DNA of 64,000 bases. Source: Bradymonas sp963697525 (GTDB taxonomy: Bacteria; Myxococcota_A; Bradymonadia; Bradymonadales; Bradymonadaceae). This document shows positions 53,590 to 61,657 of the stretch, in pieces. The position numbers and the translations under genes are program-made. Within the stretch, counting starts at the first letter, position 1, and every line of letters starts with the position of its first letter. Under the pieces are notes generated by a model. It was not told where the DNA came from. It was given only the letters and a program-made list of their open reading frames with translations, and ran no database searches. The stretch covers positions 1,550,001 through 1,614,000 of the forward strand of contig OY969087.1 in the NCBI GenBank assembly GCA_963697525.1. The letters are read 5' to 3'.

Positions 53590-55713
53590 TTATTGGTCCA
53601 ACGTGGGCAGCGCCTGGCACGCGGTAGAGTCGCCCAGGTTGCACGCATGCTGGAGCAGACGGCGCGCCTTGGCGTAGCGCTTGGGGTCGCGGGTGTCTCG
53701 GAGAAGAAAGACGCTGGCTTTGTCGCAGGCGACCGGTGATCCGCCGTCGCAGGCGATACCGTACAACTCGATTGCTTTGGGCATATCCCTGGGGGTGACC
53801 TTGCCCTCGACGAAGTCGTAGGCGACCCACGTCAGGTTGGTGCATTGCTGGGCGTCGCCGGCCTTGCACCCCGCGGCAAAGATCGAGGCCGCCTTGCCCG
53901 GCTGCTTTTTGCCGCCGCCGTCGCCGCGCTCGTACATCCATCCGAGGTAGGAACATCCAGCGCCGCGTCCCTTGTGGCAGGCACTGGCGAAGAGACGCCG
54001 GGCCTTGGCGTAATTCTTGTGTGTCCCCGTTTCATACAATTGGCCGAGTTCGACGCAGTCGAGTTGCGAGCCGGCCTTGCACAACTTGGCGAAGACCCGC
54101 CGCGCTCGGGGCACATCTTTGCGACCCCCTTCGCCGTGGGCGTACATCTTGCCGAGGTCGCGACATGCGTTTTCGTCGTGGAGGCTGCACGCCTTCTTGA
54201 AGATGCGAACGGCTTTGGCGAGGTCTTTGGCAACGCCGGTGCCGGTGCGATACAGCCACGCAAGGCTCGAGCAGCTTCGAGTCACTCCGTGTTCGCAGGC
54301 CTGCTCGAACAGTGCCTTGGCCTTGCCGACCTTGTCGTCGCCGGCATTGCCCGAGGAGTAGAGCCGGCCGAGGTCGTCGCAACGCTGCATGTCGCCCTTG
54401 CCACACGACTTTTGCAGCAGGCTCTCTCCCCTGGCGTAGAGTTGCTCGGCCTTGGCCGGGTTGGCCTGGTTGCCATCGCCCTGCGGATACATGTACATGT
54501 CGCCGAGTCTGAGGCAACCCGGCCCATAGCCCCCATCGCACGCTTTCTGGTAGTCGGACTTCGCGAATCGGAGCACCCGGTCGATGCCGGTTCCATCCTC
54601 TTCCATCAGCGCCAACTCGAAGCAGCTTCGCGCCGCCTGCGTCTCGCAGCCGCGGCCGTAGAAGTTAGCGGCCGTTTTCTCGTCGAGTCCGATGCCTTTA
54701 ACGCGCGTCGCGCCCCCATAGATGTCCCCGAGGCGGGTGCAGGCCTCGCCGCCGGCGTATTTGCACGCAACCTTGTAATAGGCGATCGCCTTGGTCGAAT
54801 CCCTCGTGCCCCCAGCTCCATTCAGGTACAAATCGGCGAGGTCCACGCAACTCGCGTAGTGCTGACCGCGACAGGCTTTGGCGTAGACTTCGCGGGCCTT
54901 GGCGGGGTTTTTCTTGCCACCGGCGCCGTCTCGGTAGGCGTCGCCCACGCTTCCCAGGCCTTCGCAACTTCCGGTGGCGTGTTGCGTGCACGGGTAGTCA
55001 TAGAGTTTCTCGGCCTTGGCCAGGTCGCGTTTGACGCCGCGGTCCTCCACGTACAGCTTGGCGAGCTCCAAACAGCCCATGCTAATGGGGCTCTTGCATC
55101 CCTTCTTGATAAATGCCGCCGCCCTGGCGTCGTCCTGCGCGACGCCGCGGCCTTCTTTGTACAGCAGGCCGAGCTGCGCACAGCCGCGCGCGTCATGCAT
55201 ATTGCAGGCCTTGGCGAACCACTGTGCCGCCTTCGTGGCGTCTTGGGCCAGTTGGCCGTCGATCCCATCGCGGTACAGCTCGCCGAGGGAGACGCACCCC
55301 AGAGTCGCATTTTTGGCACAGGCCAGCTCGAAGAGGCGGCGCGCACGCGCGGCGTCCTTGGGGGTGTCATGGCCGTAGCGGAAGTCGCTGCCCACAAAGG
55401 CGATACGAGCGCAGCCGATGCTCGAGCGCAGATCGCAGGCTCGGGTAAAGTACTGCTCGGCCTTGGCGTAATCCCTGGGGACGCCCCACCCATGGCGATA
55501 GCTCGAGCCCACCCCCACACAACTGTCCGGCAGGCCCGCCGCACAGCCGCGCTTTAATTGTTCGACCCGGTTGACGCAGCAGCCGTGGGCGTCTTGGACC
55601 TCGCCCCGGGCGCACTGCGTCCTGCATTGCGCCCACGCTTGGCCGCCAGCCGCCCCCAAAAACAGCGCGACCACCGTCGCCGTGAGCAGGGTGAATCGTC
55701 CCCGATACTCCAT
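53590..55713 (-). CDS. secreted Cys-rich Sel1/Hcp-like repeat protein
   Basis: ATG 55713 with CGGAG upstream; 707 residues. Signal peptide LLTATVVALFLGAAGGQAWA. About 17 tandem Sel1-like repeats of ~36-44 residues follow (AKAEQYFTRACDLRSSIGC, LFELACAKNATLGCVSLGEL). Nearly every repeat carries two Cys eight residues apart, the arrangement that forms a disulfide in each repeat of Helicobacter cysteine-rich (Hcp) proteins. Likely a rigid periplasmic or extracellular solenoid for protein binding. It is the gene upstream of the PEGA kinase on the same strand (105-base gap), so it may supply or modulate the kinase's extracytoplasmic input (inference). Confidence 0.88.
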   Translation of the reverse strand: MEYRGRFTLLTATVVALFLGAAGGQAWAQCRTQCARGEVQDAHGCCVNRVEQLKRGCAAGLPDSCVGVGSSYRHGWGVPRDYAKAEQYFTRACDLRSSIGCARIAFVGSDFRYGHDTPKDAARARRLFELACAKNATLGCVSLGELYRDGIDGQLAQDATKAAQWFAKACNMHDARGCAQLGLLYKEGRGVAQDDARAAAFIKKGCKSPISMGCLELAKLYVEDRGVKRDLAKAEKLYDYPCTQHATGSCEGLGSVGDAYRDGAGGKKNPAKAREVYAKACRGQHYASCVDLADLYLNGAGGTRDSTKAIAYYKVACKYAGGEACTRLGDIYGGATRVKGIGLDEKTAANFYGRGCETQAARSCFELALMEEDGTGIDRVLRFAKSDYQKACDGGYGPGCLRLGDMYMYPQGDGNQANPAKAEQLYARGESLLQKSCGKGDMQRCDDLGRLYSSGNAGDDKVGKAKALFEQACEHGVTRSCSSLAWLYRTGTGVAKDLAKAVRIFKKACSLHDENACRDLGKMYAHGEGGRKDVPRARRVFAKLCKAGSQLDCVELGQLYETGTHKNYAKARRLFASACHKGRGAGCSYLGWMYERGDGGGKKQPGKAASIFAAGCKAGDAQQCTNLTWVAYDFVEGKVTPRDMPKAIELYGIACDGGSPVACDKASVFLLRDTRDPKRYAKARRLLQHACNLGDSTACQALPTLDQ

Positions 55714-55973
55714 AGTGTCTCCGTACGATGAACGCGGACTTTTTTTTGAGGAAGACCGCATCTTATCGCCGGCGTGTGTCCGTGTCCACGCGGGGGAGCC
55801 CTTTTCGGGGTTCAAGATGCGTGCACATTCAAAGACAGACCGAAATCAACCAGTCACGTCGCGGCCGCTCGGGGATTCGGCGGCCCAGGCCGCCTCTGGA
55901 GGTGGTGTGGCTGACTCACTGGGGAATGAGGCCGGCGCCGAGGGTGCGGCGGCGGTCCTGCTCGGGGGAGCCT

Positions 55974-57260
55974 ATGATCAGCAAGAAAGTGATGTGTGCA
56001 TTGGGGTTGTTTATTGGAGGCGGCGTCTTCGTGCTGACCAGCGGGATGAACGCCGAGCAATTCGCGCTGGGGCTGCTGGACAGCCCGCGGCCGCAGCTCG
56101 AAGTCGCCGCCGGGGCGCCCGACAACTTGCCGGGCTCGGCCATGGAGTTTCGGCTATACGCCTGCGGGCAGGACCGGCCGCTGCGCCGCGTGAGCGTGCC
56201 GTTTCAGGCCGCCTCGCTCGCCGAGTTTCCCCAGTTCGACGACACGCCGGTGACCACCGACACGCCCCACCGCTTCAGCGACGCCGCCTGGCGGGTCGAC
56301 GCGGGCTGCTACCGGGTGGACGCGCGGGTGGTCGACGCCTCCGGCGAGCCGGTGAGCATCTGTCACACCACCCGCACCCCCGACACGTTTCTCGACGCCG
56401 CCCAGTCCCAGCATTACGCGCTTTTGACCCACTGCGACGTGCCCGGCACCGACGCCGTATCGGTCGGTGGCCAGCTCAACCATCCACCGACGGTCGCCGA
56501 TCTGTCGGTCCACCACGCCGACAGCGACACCGTCTGCGACACCGTGCAGGTCTGCGCGACCGCCCGCGACGAGGACGGCAATCCCATGACCATGAACTGG
56601 GATGTCACCGACGAGGACGGCCACTGTCTGTATGTGCCCAAGCCGTCGCGCTCGACCGGGCGCGGCCGGCTCACCGAGTGCGTGAGCATGGCGCCGGGGG
56701 CCGGCCGATTCCACTTCGGCGTCACCGTTCACGACCGCGCACCTGACCTCGACGGCGGCCACCCCCGCCTGCTCACCCGCGAGGACGAGTATCTGGGGGG
56801 CATGGGGCTGGTGACCCACTCCCGGGACAGCCGCTCGGTCTCCGTCGAGACCCGGTGTGGCCAGCGCGCATGCCCCGCCGACCCCGCCCAGCGCATCTCC
56901 CACGTTACCTATTGGATCACGCGCGACGGTCGGCTGATGGCGCCGACCGACGACCTCAGCAAGGTGCGCGAGGGCGACACGGTGGACGTCGAGTTCGAGG
57001 TCGCCCCTGGCTGCGACGACACCCGGGTGACCTTCGCCTCCTACAGCGGCAAAGGCCGAAAGCACCGCGCGTCGGTGTTCTCGCGCACCTACGGGCCCGG
57101 CCCGCACATCCTGTGGAACGTGCTGCCGCAGTGTCGGTTTACCGCCGACTTCTACCTGGGCGCGCCGCTCGACGACGGCCAGGCCCACGGCGACAACCCG
57201 TACGGGGACCGACTGTTGGACACGTTTACGGGCGGTGAGCATGCATGCAAGGCGCATTGA
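55974..57260 (+). CDS. secreted Cys-containing protein, paralogue of the next gene and of the 33757-35481 lipoprotein
   Basis: ATG 55974 with GGGGGAG upstream; 428 residues. An N-terminal hydrophobic stretch (VMCALGLFIGGGVFVLTSGM) acts as signal or anchor. Conserved blocks in order: GCYRVDARVVDASGE, QLNHPPTVADLSVH, VQVCATARDEDGNPMTMNWD, TECVSMAPGAGRFHFGVTVH, HVTYWITRDGRLMAPTDD and DTVDVEFEVAPGCDDTRVTF. These match the following gene along the whole length and the 33757-35481 lipoprotein over the first two-thirds. The family is unknown to me. It overlaps the next gene by about 20 bases. Confidence 0.75.
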   Translation: MISKKVMCALGLFIGGGVFVLTSGMNAEQFALGLLDSPRPQLEVAAGAPDNLPGSAMEFRLYACGQDRPLRRVSVPFQAASLAEFPQFDDTPVTTDTPHRFSDAAWRVDAGCYRVDARVVDASGEPVSICHTTRTPDTFLDAAQSQHYALLTHCDVPGTDAVSVGGQLNHPPTVADLSVHHADSDTVCDTVQVCATARDEDGNPMTMNWDVTDEDGHCLYVPKPSRSTGRGRLTECVSMAPGAGRFHFGVTVHDRAPDLDGGHPRLLTREDEYLGGMGLVTHSRDSRSVSVETRCGQRACPADPAQRISHVTYWITRDGRLMAPTDDLSKVREGDTVDVEFEVAPGCDDTRVTFASYSGKGRKHRASVFSRTYGPGPHILWNVLPQCRFTADFYLGAPLDDGQAHGDNPYGDRLLDTFTGGEHACKAH

Positions 57261-58500
57261 TGACCATATCGTAGACCTCATCGTGCGATCGTATCCCACC
57301 ATAGTGTCATCCATAGCAGCCGCGGCGCTTTGCTGCGCCGCGCTGTCCTGGACGATGGGGACCAGCTGCACCCAAACGGCCAGCAGCGCGCCGTGGCCGG
57401 CGGGCGGCCGCCTGCACGTGGCCGTGGCCGTGCCCGCCGCCGCCGATGCCGACGCCGTCCACCTGTCGATTACGCGCTGCGGCACGTCCAGGCCCCTTCT
57501 CGAGCGTAACCTCACGTTTACGGCCACCTCGATGGCCGATCTCGGCGCGTTCGCTCACAAGCCGCTGCGGCTGGCCGCGCCGCACGTCTTCGCCCGCGGC
57601 TCCTGGGGGCTGCGCGCGGGCTGCTACACCATTGCCGCGCGCGTCCTGGACCGACAGCATCGCCCGCTGGCGCGGTGTGGGCGACTGCAGACGGCTCGCC
57701 TGCCGCTGGGCCCCGGCGCGCAGCGCTATCAGATGTTGGTGGCGCGCTGCGGCGACCAGCCCGACAGCGTGCCGCTGATCGACCAACGGCTAAACTTCCC
57801 GCCGGTGATCACCGCGCTGCGCGCGCAGCCGGTGGCCGGCCGGCGACACACACGCCGCGTCTGCGTGAGCGCCCGCGACGCCGAGCGCGACGCCATGCAG
57901 GTGCGCTGGTCGGCGCACACCTTCGACGGCCGGGTGTTGGCGCTGCCGGCGGCGCGCACCTATCGTCGACAGCCCGGCACGCGCGTCGACTGCGTCGATG
58001 TCGTTCGGCGTGCTCACAGCATTACCGTCACCGCCATCGTCGTCGACGGCGTCAGACAGCCGGGCCGCGGCTTTGTGAGCCGCGAAGAGCTTCGCACCCG
58101 CCGCTATGGCATCACGACGCCGTCGCGCGCCACGCGCAGCGTGCGCATCGCCCCGCGCGGCGTGGGCTGCCACGGCGGGCGGGCGCGGGTAGCCTCCAGG
58201 CTCACGTACTGGATTCGGCGCCACGGTCGACTGCTCGCCCCCACCCACACGCTCGCCGGTGTGCGGCCCGGTGACGAGGTTCAGGTCGAATTCGACGTGC
58301 GCGGCCGCTGCGGCCGGCGCCGCGTCACCTTGGCGACGCGCGCCCACGGCGCCTGGCAGACCCGCGACACCGGACGCTTCGCCGCCGGCACCCACGTGCT
58401 CGGCGTGGCCGTGCCCCCGGGCACCACGCGTCTGGAGTTGCTGGTCGACGGCGCGCCGCGTACAACGCTCGACACACACGGCGCGTCGAACGTACACTGA
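57241..58500 (+). CDS. secreted protein, tandem paralogue of the preceding gene
   Basis: ATG 57241 (GTG 57235 possible) gives 419 residues. Hydrophobic N-terminus SIAAAALCCAALSWTMGTSC; the Cys could be a lipobox (GTSC) but the motif is weak. Block-for-block match to the upstream gene: GCYTIAARVLDRQHRPLARC, LNFPPVITALRAQ, RVCVSARDAERDAMQVRWSA, LTYWIRRHGRLLAPTHTL and DEVQVEFDVRGRCGRRRVTL. The third block has lost the Cys-A-T-A form. Much richer in Arg than its neighbour. Product of an old tandem duplication; function unknown. Confidence 0.73.
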   Translation: MHARRIDDHIVDLIVRSYPTIVSSIAAAALCCAALSWTMGTSCTQTASSAPWPAGGRLHVAVAVPAAADADAVHLSITRCGTSRPLLERNLTFTATSMADLGAFAHKPLRLAAPHVFARGSWGLRAGCYTIAARVLDRQHRPLARCGRLQTARLPLGPGAQRYQMLVARCGDQPDSVPLIDQRLNFPPVITALRAQPVAGRRHTRRVCVSARDAERDAMQVRWSAHTFDGRVLALPAARTYRRQPGTRVDCVDVVRRAHSITVTAIVVDGVRQPGRGFVSREELRTRRYGITTPSRATRSVRIAPRGVGCHGGRARVASRLTYWIRRHGRLLAPTHTLAGVRPGDEVQVEFDVRGRCGRRRVTLATRAHGAWQTRDTGRFAAGTHVLGVAVPPGTTRLELLVDGAPRTTLDTHGASNVH

Positions 58501-58507
58501 CGGCGGT

Positions 58508-58690
58508 ATGCACTTCTCCGACTCCATAAAACCCCACCCCGGCGAGGCGCCCCTGGGCCCCGAACTCGGCCTGATCATGCTCGCCATCGGCGCGCTCGTC
58601 TTCGGCTATATCCTGTACCGGCTGGTGCGCGAGTACCGGAGCCGCAACCGCGACGACGCGCCCGCCGACGATCCCTCCTCCGATGAATGA
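58508..58690 (+). CDS. 60-residue single-helix membrane protein
   Basis: ATG 58508, 7 bases after the preceding stop. A short N-terminus (HFSDSIKPHPGEAPLGPE), one transmembrane helix (LGLIMLAIGALVFGYILYRL) and a charged tail (REYRSRNRDDAPADD). The ribosome-binding site is weak, so it may be translationally coupled to the upstream gene. No family recognised. Confidence 0.6.
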   Translation: MHFSDSIKPHPGEAPLGPELGLIMLAIGALVFGYILYRLVREYRSRNRDDAPADDPSSDE

Positions 58691-58773
58691 ACGCCTCGGA
58701 ACTTTCCTCCACCGGCGATGTCTGTAACAGTTGGCGGCTATTGATGGCCCTTTTTGGTGGATGATCGACCTCG

Positions 58774-59379
58774 ATGAGACGACGACGCGAGCGACAACTG
58801 ATCCGCGCGCTCAAACAGCGCGACGAAGACGCGTTCAGTGAGCTCGTGCGCGTGTATCAGCACAAGGTCTTCAACATCGTCTACCGCATTGTGGGCGACC
58901 GCCAGGAGGCCGAAGATGTCGCCCAGGAGGTGTTCGTGTCCGTCTTCAAGTATATCGATTCGTTTCGCGGAGAGGCCAAATTCTCCACGTGGCTGTACCG
59001 CATCGCCACCAACCACGCCAAAAACCGCATCAAGTACCTGGCGCGCCGCTCCCAGAACAAACACCAGGACATCGACGACACGCCCGAGTCGAAGGTCCAA
59101 TCCAACCCCTTCGGCGGCGGGGTGTTCCGCCCCGACGAGAAGGCGCTGGGAAACGAGCTGCACCAGATCATCAAGGAAGGCCTGGCCGAATTGTCCGAGG
59201 AGCACCGGGCCGTGGTCGTGCTGCGCGACGTCGAGGATATGACCTACCAGGAGATCGCCGAGGTCCTCGAGATCGCCGAAGGGACGGTCAAAAGCCGGCT
59301 GTACCGCGCACGGGTGGCGTTGAAAGAGTATGTCGAATCCCGCTATGATTCGGCTGAGGAGAAAACCAAGGCATCATGA
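58774..59379 (+). CDS. ECF-type RNA polymerase sigma factor
   Basis: 201 residues. Region 2: AFSELVRVYQHKVFNIVYRI and AEDVAQEVFVSVFKYIDSF with FRGEAKFSTWLYRIATNHAK. Region 4: LAELSEEHRAVVVLRDVEDM, TYQEIAEVLEIAEGTVKSRL. A linker with Gln/Asn and Gly residues separates them. The pattern is RpoE-like. The stop overlaps the next start (ATGA), and that gene encodes a small protein with one membrane helix, probably its anti-sigma factor. Confidence 0.93.
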   Translation: MRRRRERQLIRALKQRDEDAFSELVRVYQHKVFNIVYRIVGDRQEAEDVAQEVFVSVFKYIDSFRGEAKFSTWLYRIATNHAKNRIKYLARRSQNKHQDIDDTPESKVQSNPFGGGVFRPDEKALGNELHQIIKEGLAELSEEHRAVVVLRDVEDMTYQEIAEVLEIAEGTVKSRLYRARVALKEYVESRYDSAEEKTKAS

Positions 59380-59858
59380 TGCGTGCACCAGCGACATCGC
59401 CTCCCGGGGACCCGCCCGAGCTCGACGCGCTCGACGAGCGCGACGCCTTGTTCATCGCCTACCTCGAGGGGGACCTCACCGACGACGAGCGCGCCGAGTT
59501 TCGCGCCGAGCTCGACCACGACGCCCAACTGCGCCACGACTTCGAGCAATTCGCCGACGTCATGGGCGGCATGCAGAGCCTGCCGTTCGAATTCGCCCCC
59601 CCCGACTTCGTCGAGCAGGTCCAGGGGCGCATCCGCTCGCGCTCCCAGGGGCGCTTCTTCGCCGACAGCCTGCTGTTCAGCTCGCGCACGCCCTACGAGG
59701 CCATCGCCGTGGTCATGATCGCCGTGATGGCGGCGGCGTGGATGCTGATGGGCAAGCCCAAGGACCACAACCTGCGCGACGTGGATGTGCAGGTGGCGCC
59801 TAAGCTGGAGACGGCGGCAGGTGGGAGGGAGCCGAGTCAGCAGAGGAATCGGAGGTAG
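59376..59858 (+). CDS. putative anti-sigma factor
   Basis: 160 residues, translationally coupled to the sigma factor. An N-terminal acidic helical domain (FIAYLEGDLTDDERAEFRAE, DAQLRHDFEQFADVM) resembles the anti-sigma domain fold, but the zinc-binding HxxxCxxC motif is absent, so it would be a zinc-free type. A single transmembrane helix (AIAVVMIAVMAAAWMLMG) lies at about 110-127, with a short periplasmic tail. Role inferred from gene order and topology. Confidence 0.75.
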   Translation: MMRAPATSPPGDPPELDALDERDALFIAYLEGDLTDDERAEFRAELDHDAQLRHDFEQFADVMGGMQSLPFEFAPPDFVEQVQGRIRSRSQGRFFADSLLFSSRTPYEAIAVVMIAVMAAAWMLMGKPKDHNLRDVDVQVAPKLETAAGGREPSQQRNRR

Positions 59859-59860
59859 TG

Positions 59861-59930
59861 CTCCTCCGTCATCCGCTGCTCCTCAGCTACTTCGATCGCC
59901 TCCGATGCCTCTTCAGCTCCCTCCGATGCT
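59861..59930. repeat. left copy of an inverted repeat flanking the toxin-antitoxin module
   Basis: About 70 bases containing ATCCGCTGCTCCTCAGCT and CTTCGATCGCCTCCGATG. An inverted, roughly 85% similar copy lies at about 61503-61564. The two bracket the 60054-61350 gene pair and its promoter. Confidence 0.75.
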
Positions 59931-59974
59931 TAGGGCGCTGTCACCGAAATAGAGTGTCATCACCACGCGTTTGA

Positions 59975-60007
59975 TTAACGCATGCTAACGGTGTTAATAT
60001 TCGTTAG
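59975..60007 (+). promoter_or_regulatory. putative operator/promoter of the toxin-antitoxin operon
   Basis: An AT-rich island in GC-rich DNA. CTAACG (59985-59990) is inverted as CGTTAG (60002-60007) with 11 bases between, and TTAACG (59975-59980) gives a third half-site. This is the layout of an autoregulated antitoxin operator overlapping a -10-like TTAATATT region. The protein that binds is inferred to be the antitoxin. Confidence 0.6.
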
Positions 60008-60053
60008 TACGAGGCCCGAAGGCGTCGGATGGCCGTTACTCGAGGAGGACAAC

Positions 60054-60704
60054 ATGTCCGTTCAGAACGAATCGAGACTGGAGGAGCTGACCGAGGAAGT
60101 GCTCCGCGCCAAGGGGATCATGACATCCGCACAGGACATTTTGCGGGCCCGCGGCATCTCGATGTCGGTGGAGCAACTATTCGAGCTGATGGTCGAGCAG
60201 GTCAGTGAGATGCCCGAGGTGGAGGGCCAGCCCTCCGCTGGCCTTCCGCCACAGCCCGTCCGCGGGCGACTTGCCGACGCCGGGATTAGCTTCGAGCCTT
60301 ACGAAGGCGATGAAGATCCTGTGGCGGCCTCCATCGCCAGATACTCCGAACTCGTGGCTTCGAGCCTATCGACGAGTGAGGCGGCCGAGCGTTTGGGGGT
60401 GGTAGGAAGCCGTATCCGCCAGCTACTGACAGCAAAACCACCGTTGATTTATGGCTTCAAGGATTCCAAGGGCGCCTGGAAGATCCCGCGGTTTCAATTC
60501 GCCCACGACGGGCTGGTACCGGGCCTTCGAGCGGTTGTCGCAGCGCTCGAGCCCGAGCTGCATCCGCTGGAAGTGTACACGTGGTTCCAGACACCGACTC
60601 CGGATCTCACGCACGACGGCGACCGCCAACTCTCGCCGCTACAATGGCTGAAGATGGGACGCGACGTCGAGGCGGTCGTCGCCATTGCCGAAAAACTCGT
60701 CTAA
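60054..60704 (+). CDS. antitoxin, Xre/MbcA/ParS-type (RES partner)
   Basis: ATG 60054 follows a strong GAGGAGGACAAC ribosome-binding site; 216 residues. The middle has a helix-turn-helix-like segment (LSTSEAAERLGVVGSRIRQL) followed by YGFKDSKGAWKIPRFQF, as in DNA-binding excisionase/antitoxin proteins. The C-terminal ~50 residues (LHPLEVYTWFQTPTPDL, QLSPLQWLKMGRDVEAVVAI) match the DUF2384/MbcA toxin-binding domain that caps RES toxins. It precedes the RES gene by 10 bases. The N-terminal ~100 residues are an unusual extension compared with standard ~130-150-residue antitoxins. Confidence 0.85.
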   Translation: MSVQNESRLEELTEEVLRAKGIMTSAQDILRARGISMSVEQLFELMVEQVSEMPEVEGQPSAGLPPQPVRGRLADAGISFEPYEGDEDPVAASIARYSELVASSLSTSEAAERLGVVGSRIRQLLTAKPPLIYGFKDSKGAWKIPRFQFAHDGLVPGLRAVVAALEPELHPLEVYTWFQTPTPDLTHDGDRQLSPLQWLKMGRDVEAVVAIAEKLV

Positions 60705-60714
60705 GAGATGTGGC

Positions 60715-61350
60715 GTGACCAAGCTACCGCAAACGCCACCCTCGGTCGCCGACCTTCGCGACAGCGACCCGGAGATCCGTACCCTCGCCGAGGGAAGCCT
60801 TCTGGTGCGGATATACTTTCGCGGTGGAAACCATCCATCGACGTCGAACGAGTTTCGACGCTTTGGGCCAGTCAACGCGCGGTTCGATCACCATCCCGAG
60901 CCGACAAGACTGCATCCGAAGCATGCCATCTATTATGCGGCGGAACAGTTGACGACGTGCATCGCCGAGACCTTCCAGGACACCCGTTTGGTCAATGTGG
61001 TGCGGCGGCGTCCCGCGATCGTCAGTTTTGAACTGGCCCGGCAAATCGAGCTGCTCGACCTCACCGGCAGTTGGCCGACGCGCGCCGGCGCATCGATGAA
61101 CATCAACAGCGGGCCGCGCGCCGCGGCGCGCGCCTGGTCTCGCCAATTTCACCTGGCCTTCCCGGACGTCGACGGGATTTACTACTGCTCGTCGATGCAC
61201 GCCAATCAACCCTCGATCGCGCTCTACGAACGGGCGCGCGACGCCCTCCCCACGACACCACTGGACGACCGACTACTCGATGATCCCCTGCTCCTAGGCG
61301 ATCTCAAGCGATCGGCGAACGAACTCGGCTACGGGCTGATCCTCGTTTGA
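60715..61350 (+). CDS. RES-domain toxin
   Basis: GTG 60715, 10 bases after the antitoxin stop, gives 211 residues. RES family landmarks: Arg in LLVRIYFRGG, Glu in YYAAEQLTTCIAETF and Ser in YYCSSMHANQPSIALYERA, the three residues that name the fold. RES toxins such as MbcT and Res consume NAD+ (phosphorolysis or hydrolysis), arresting growth when free of antitoxin. The open frame from 60685 lies inside the antitoxin gene and is not used. Placed next to an IS element and repeats, it may be a horizontally acquired stability module. Confidence 0.88.
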   Translation: MTKLPQTPPSVADLRDSDPEIRTLAEGSLLVRIYFRGGNHPSTSNEFRRFGPVNARFDHHPEPTRLHPKHAIYYAAEQLTTCIAETFQDTRLVNVVRRRPAIVSFELARQIELLDLTGSWPTRAGASMNINSGPRAAARAWSRQFHLAFPDVDGIYYCSSMHANQPSIALYERARDALPTTPLDDRLLDDPLLLGDLKRSANELGYGLILV

Positions 61351-61502
61351 TGCGTCCATCAACGACGGCCACCAACCTCTTCCTCCACACGCGCAGTTGC
61401 AGCGTGGGGCGTACCGAGGAGGCGACAACTATCCTGACACCCGGGGTAGCTGAGGGATCGGAGACAGCGGAGGCAGCGGAGAAATCTGACGGAGCGGAGA
61501 GC

Positions 61503-61564
61503 GAAGCAGCGGAAGAGGCATCGAAGGCGATCGAAGGAGCTGAGGAGCAGCGGATGAACGGAGG
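61503..61564. repeat. right copy of the inverted repeat flanking the toxin-antitoxin module
   Basis: Reverse complement of the 59861-59930 element at about 85% similarity (shared GGCGATCGAAGGAGCTGAGG region versus CTCAGCTACTTCGATCGCC). It lies within 61351-61582, a 230-base Ala/Glu-like low-complexity stretch (GCGGAGGCAGCGGAG) that contains no gene. Confidence 0.72.
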
Positions 61565-61657
61565 CGCACTCCTCCGATGCTTGGGAGTGCAACACATTTT
61601 GTGTAACTGGGTCGCATCCGCTGTCAGTTTTCTAGAAAGCGATGGCCCCACTCCTTC

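Noticed and set aside
53845..55557. 570-codon plus-strand open frame opposite the Sel1/Hcp gene
   Set aside because: Its periodicity simply mirrors the Sel1 repeats on the other strand.
61351..61582. Possible gene continuing past the RES toxin (Ala/Glu-rich frame)
   Set aside because: The composition arises from GCGGAGGCA-type low-complexity repeats, and the frame runs into the IS ends; no start signal.
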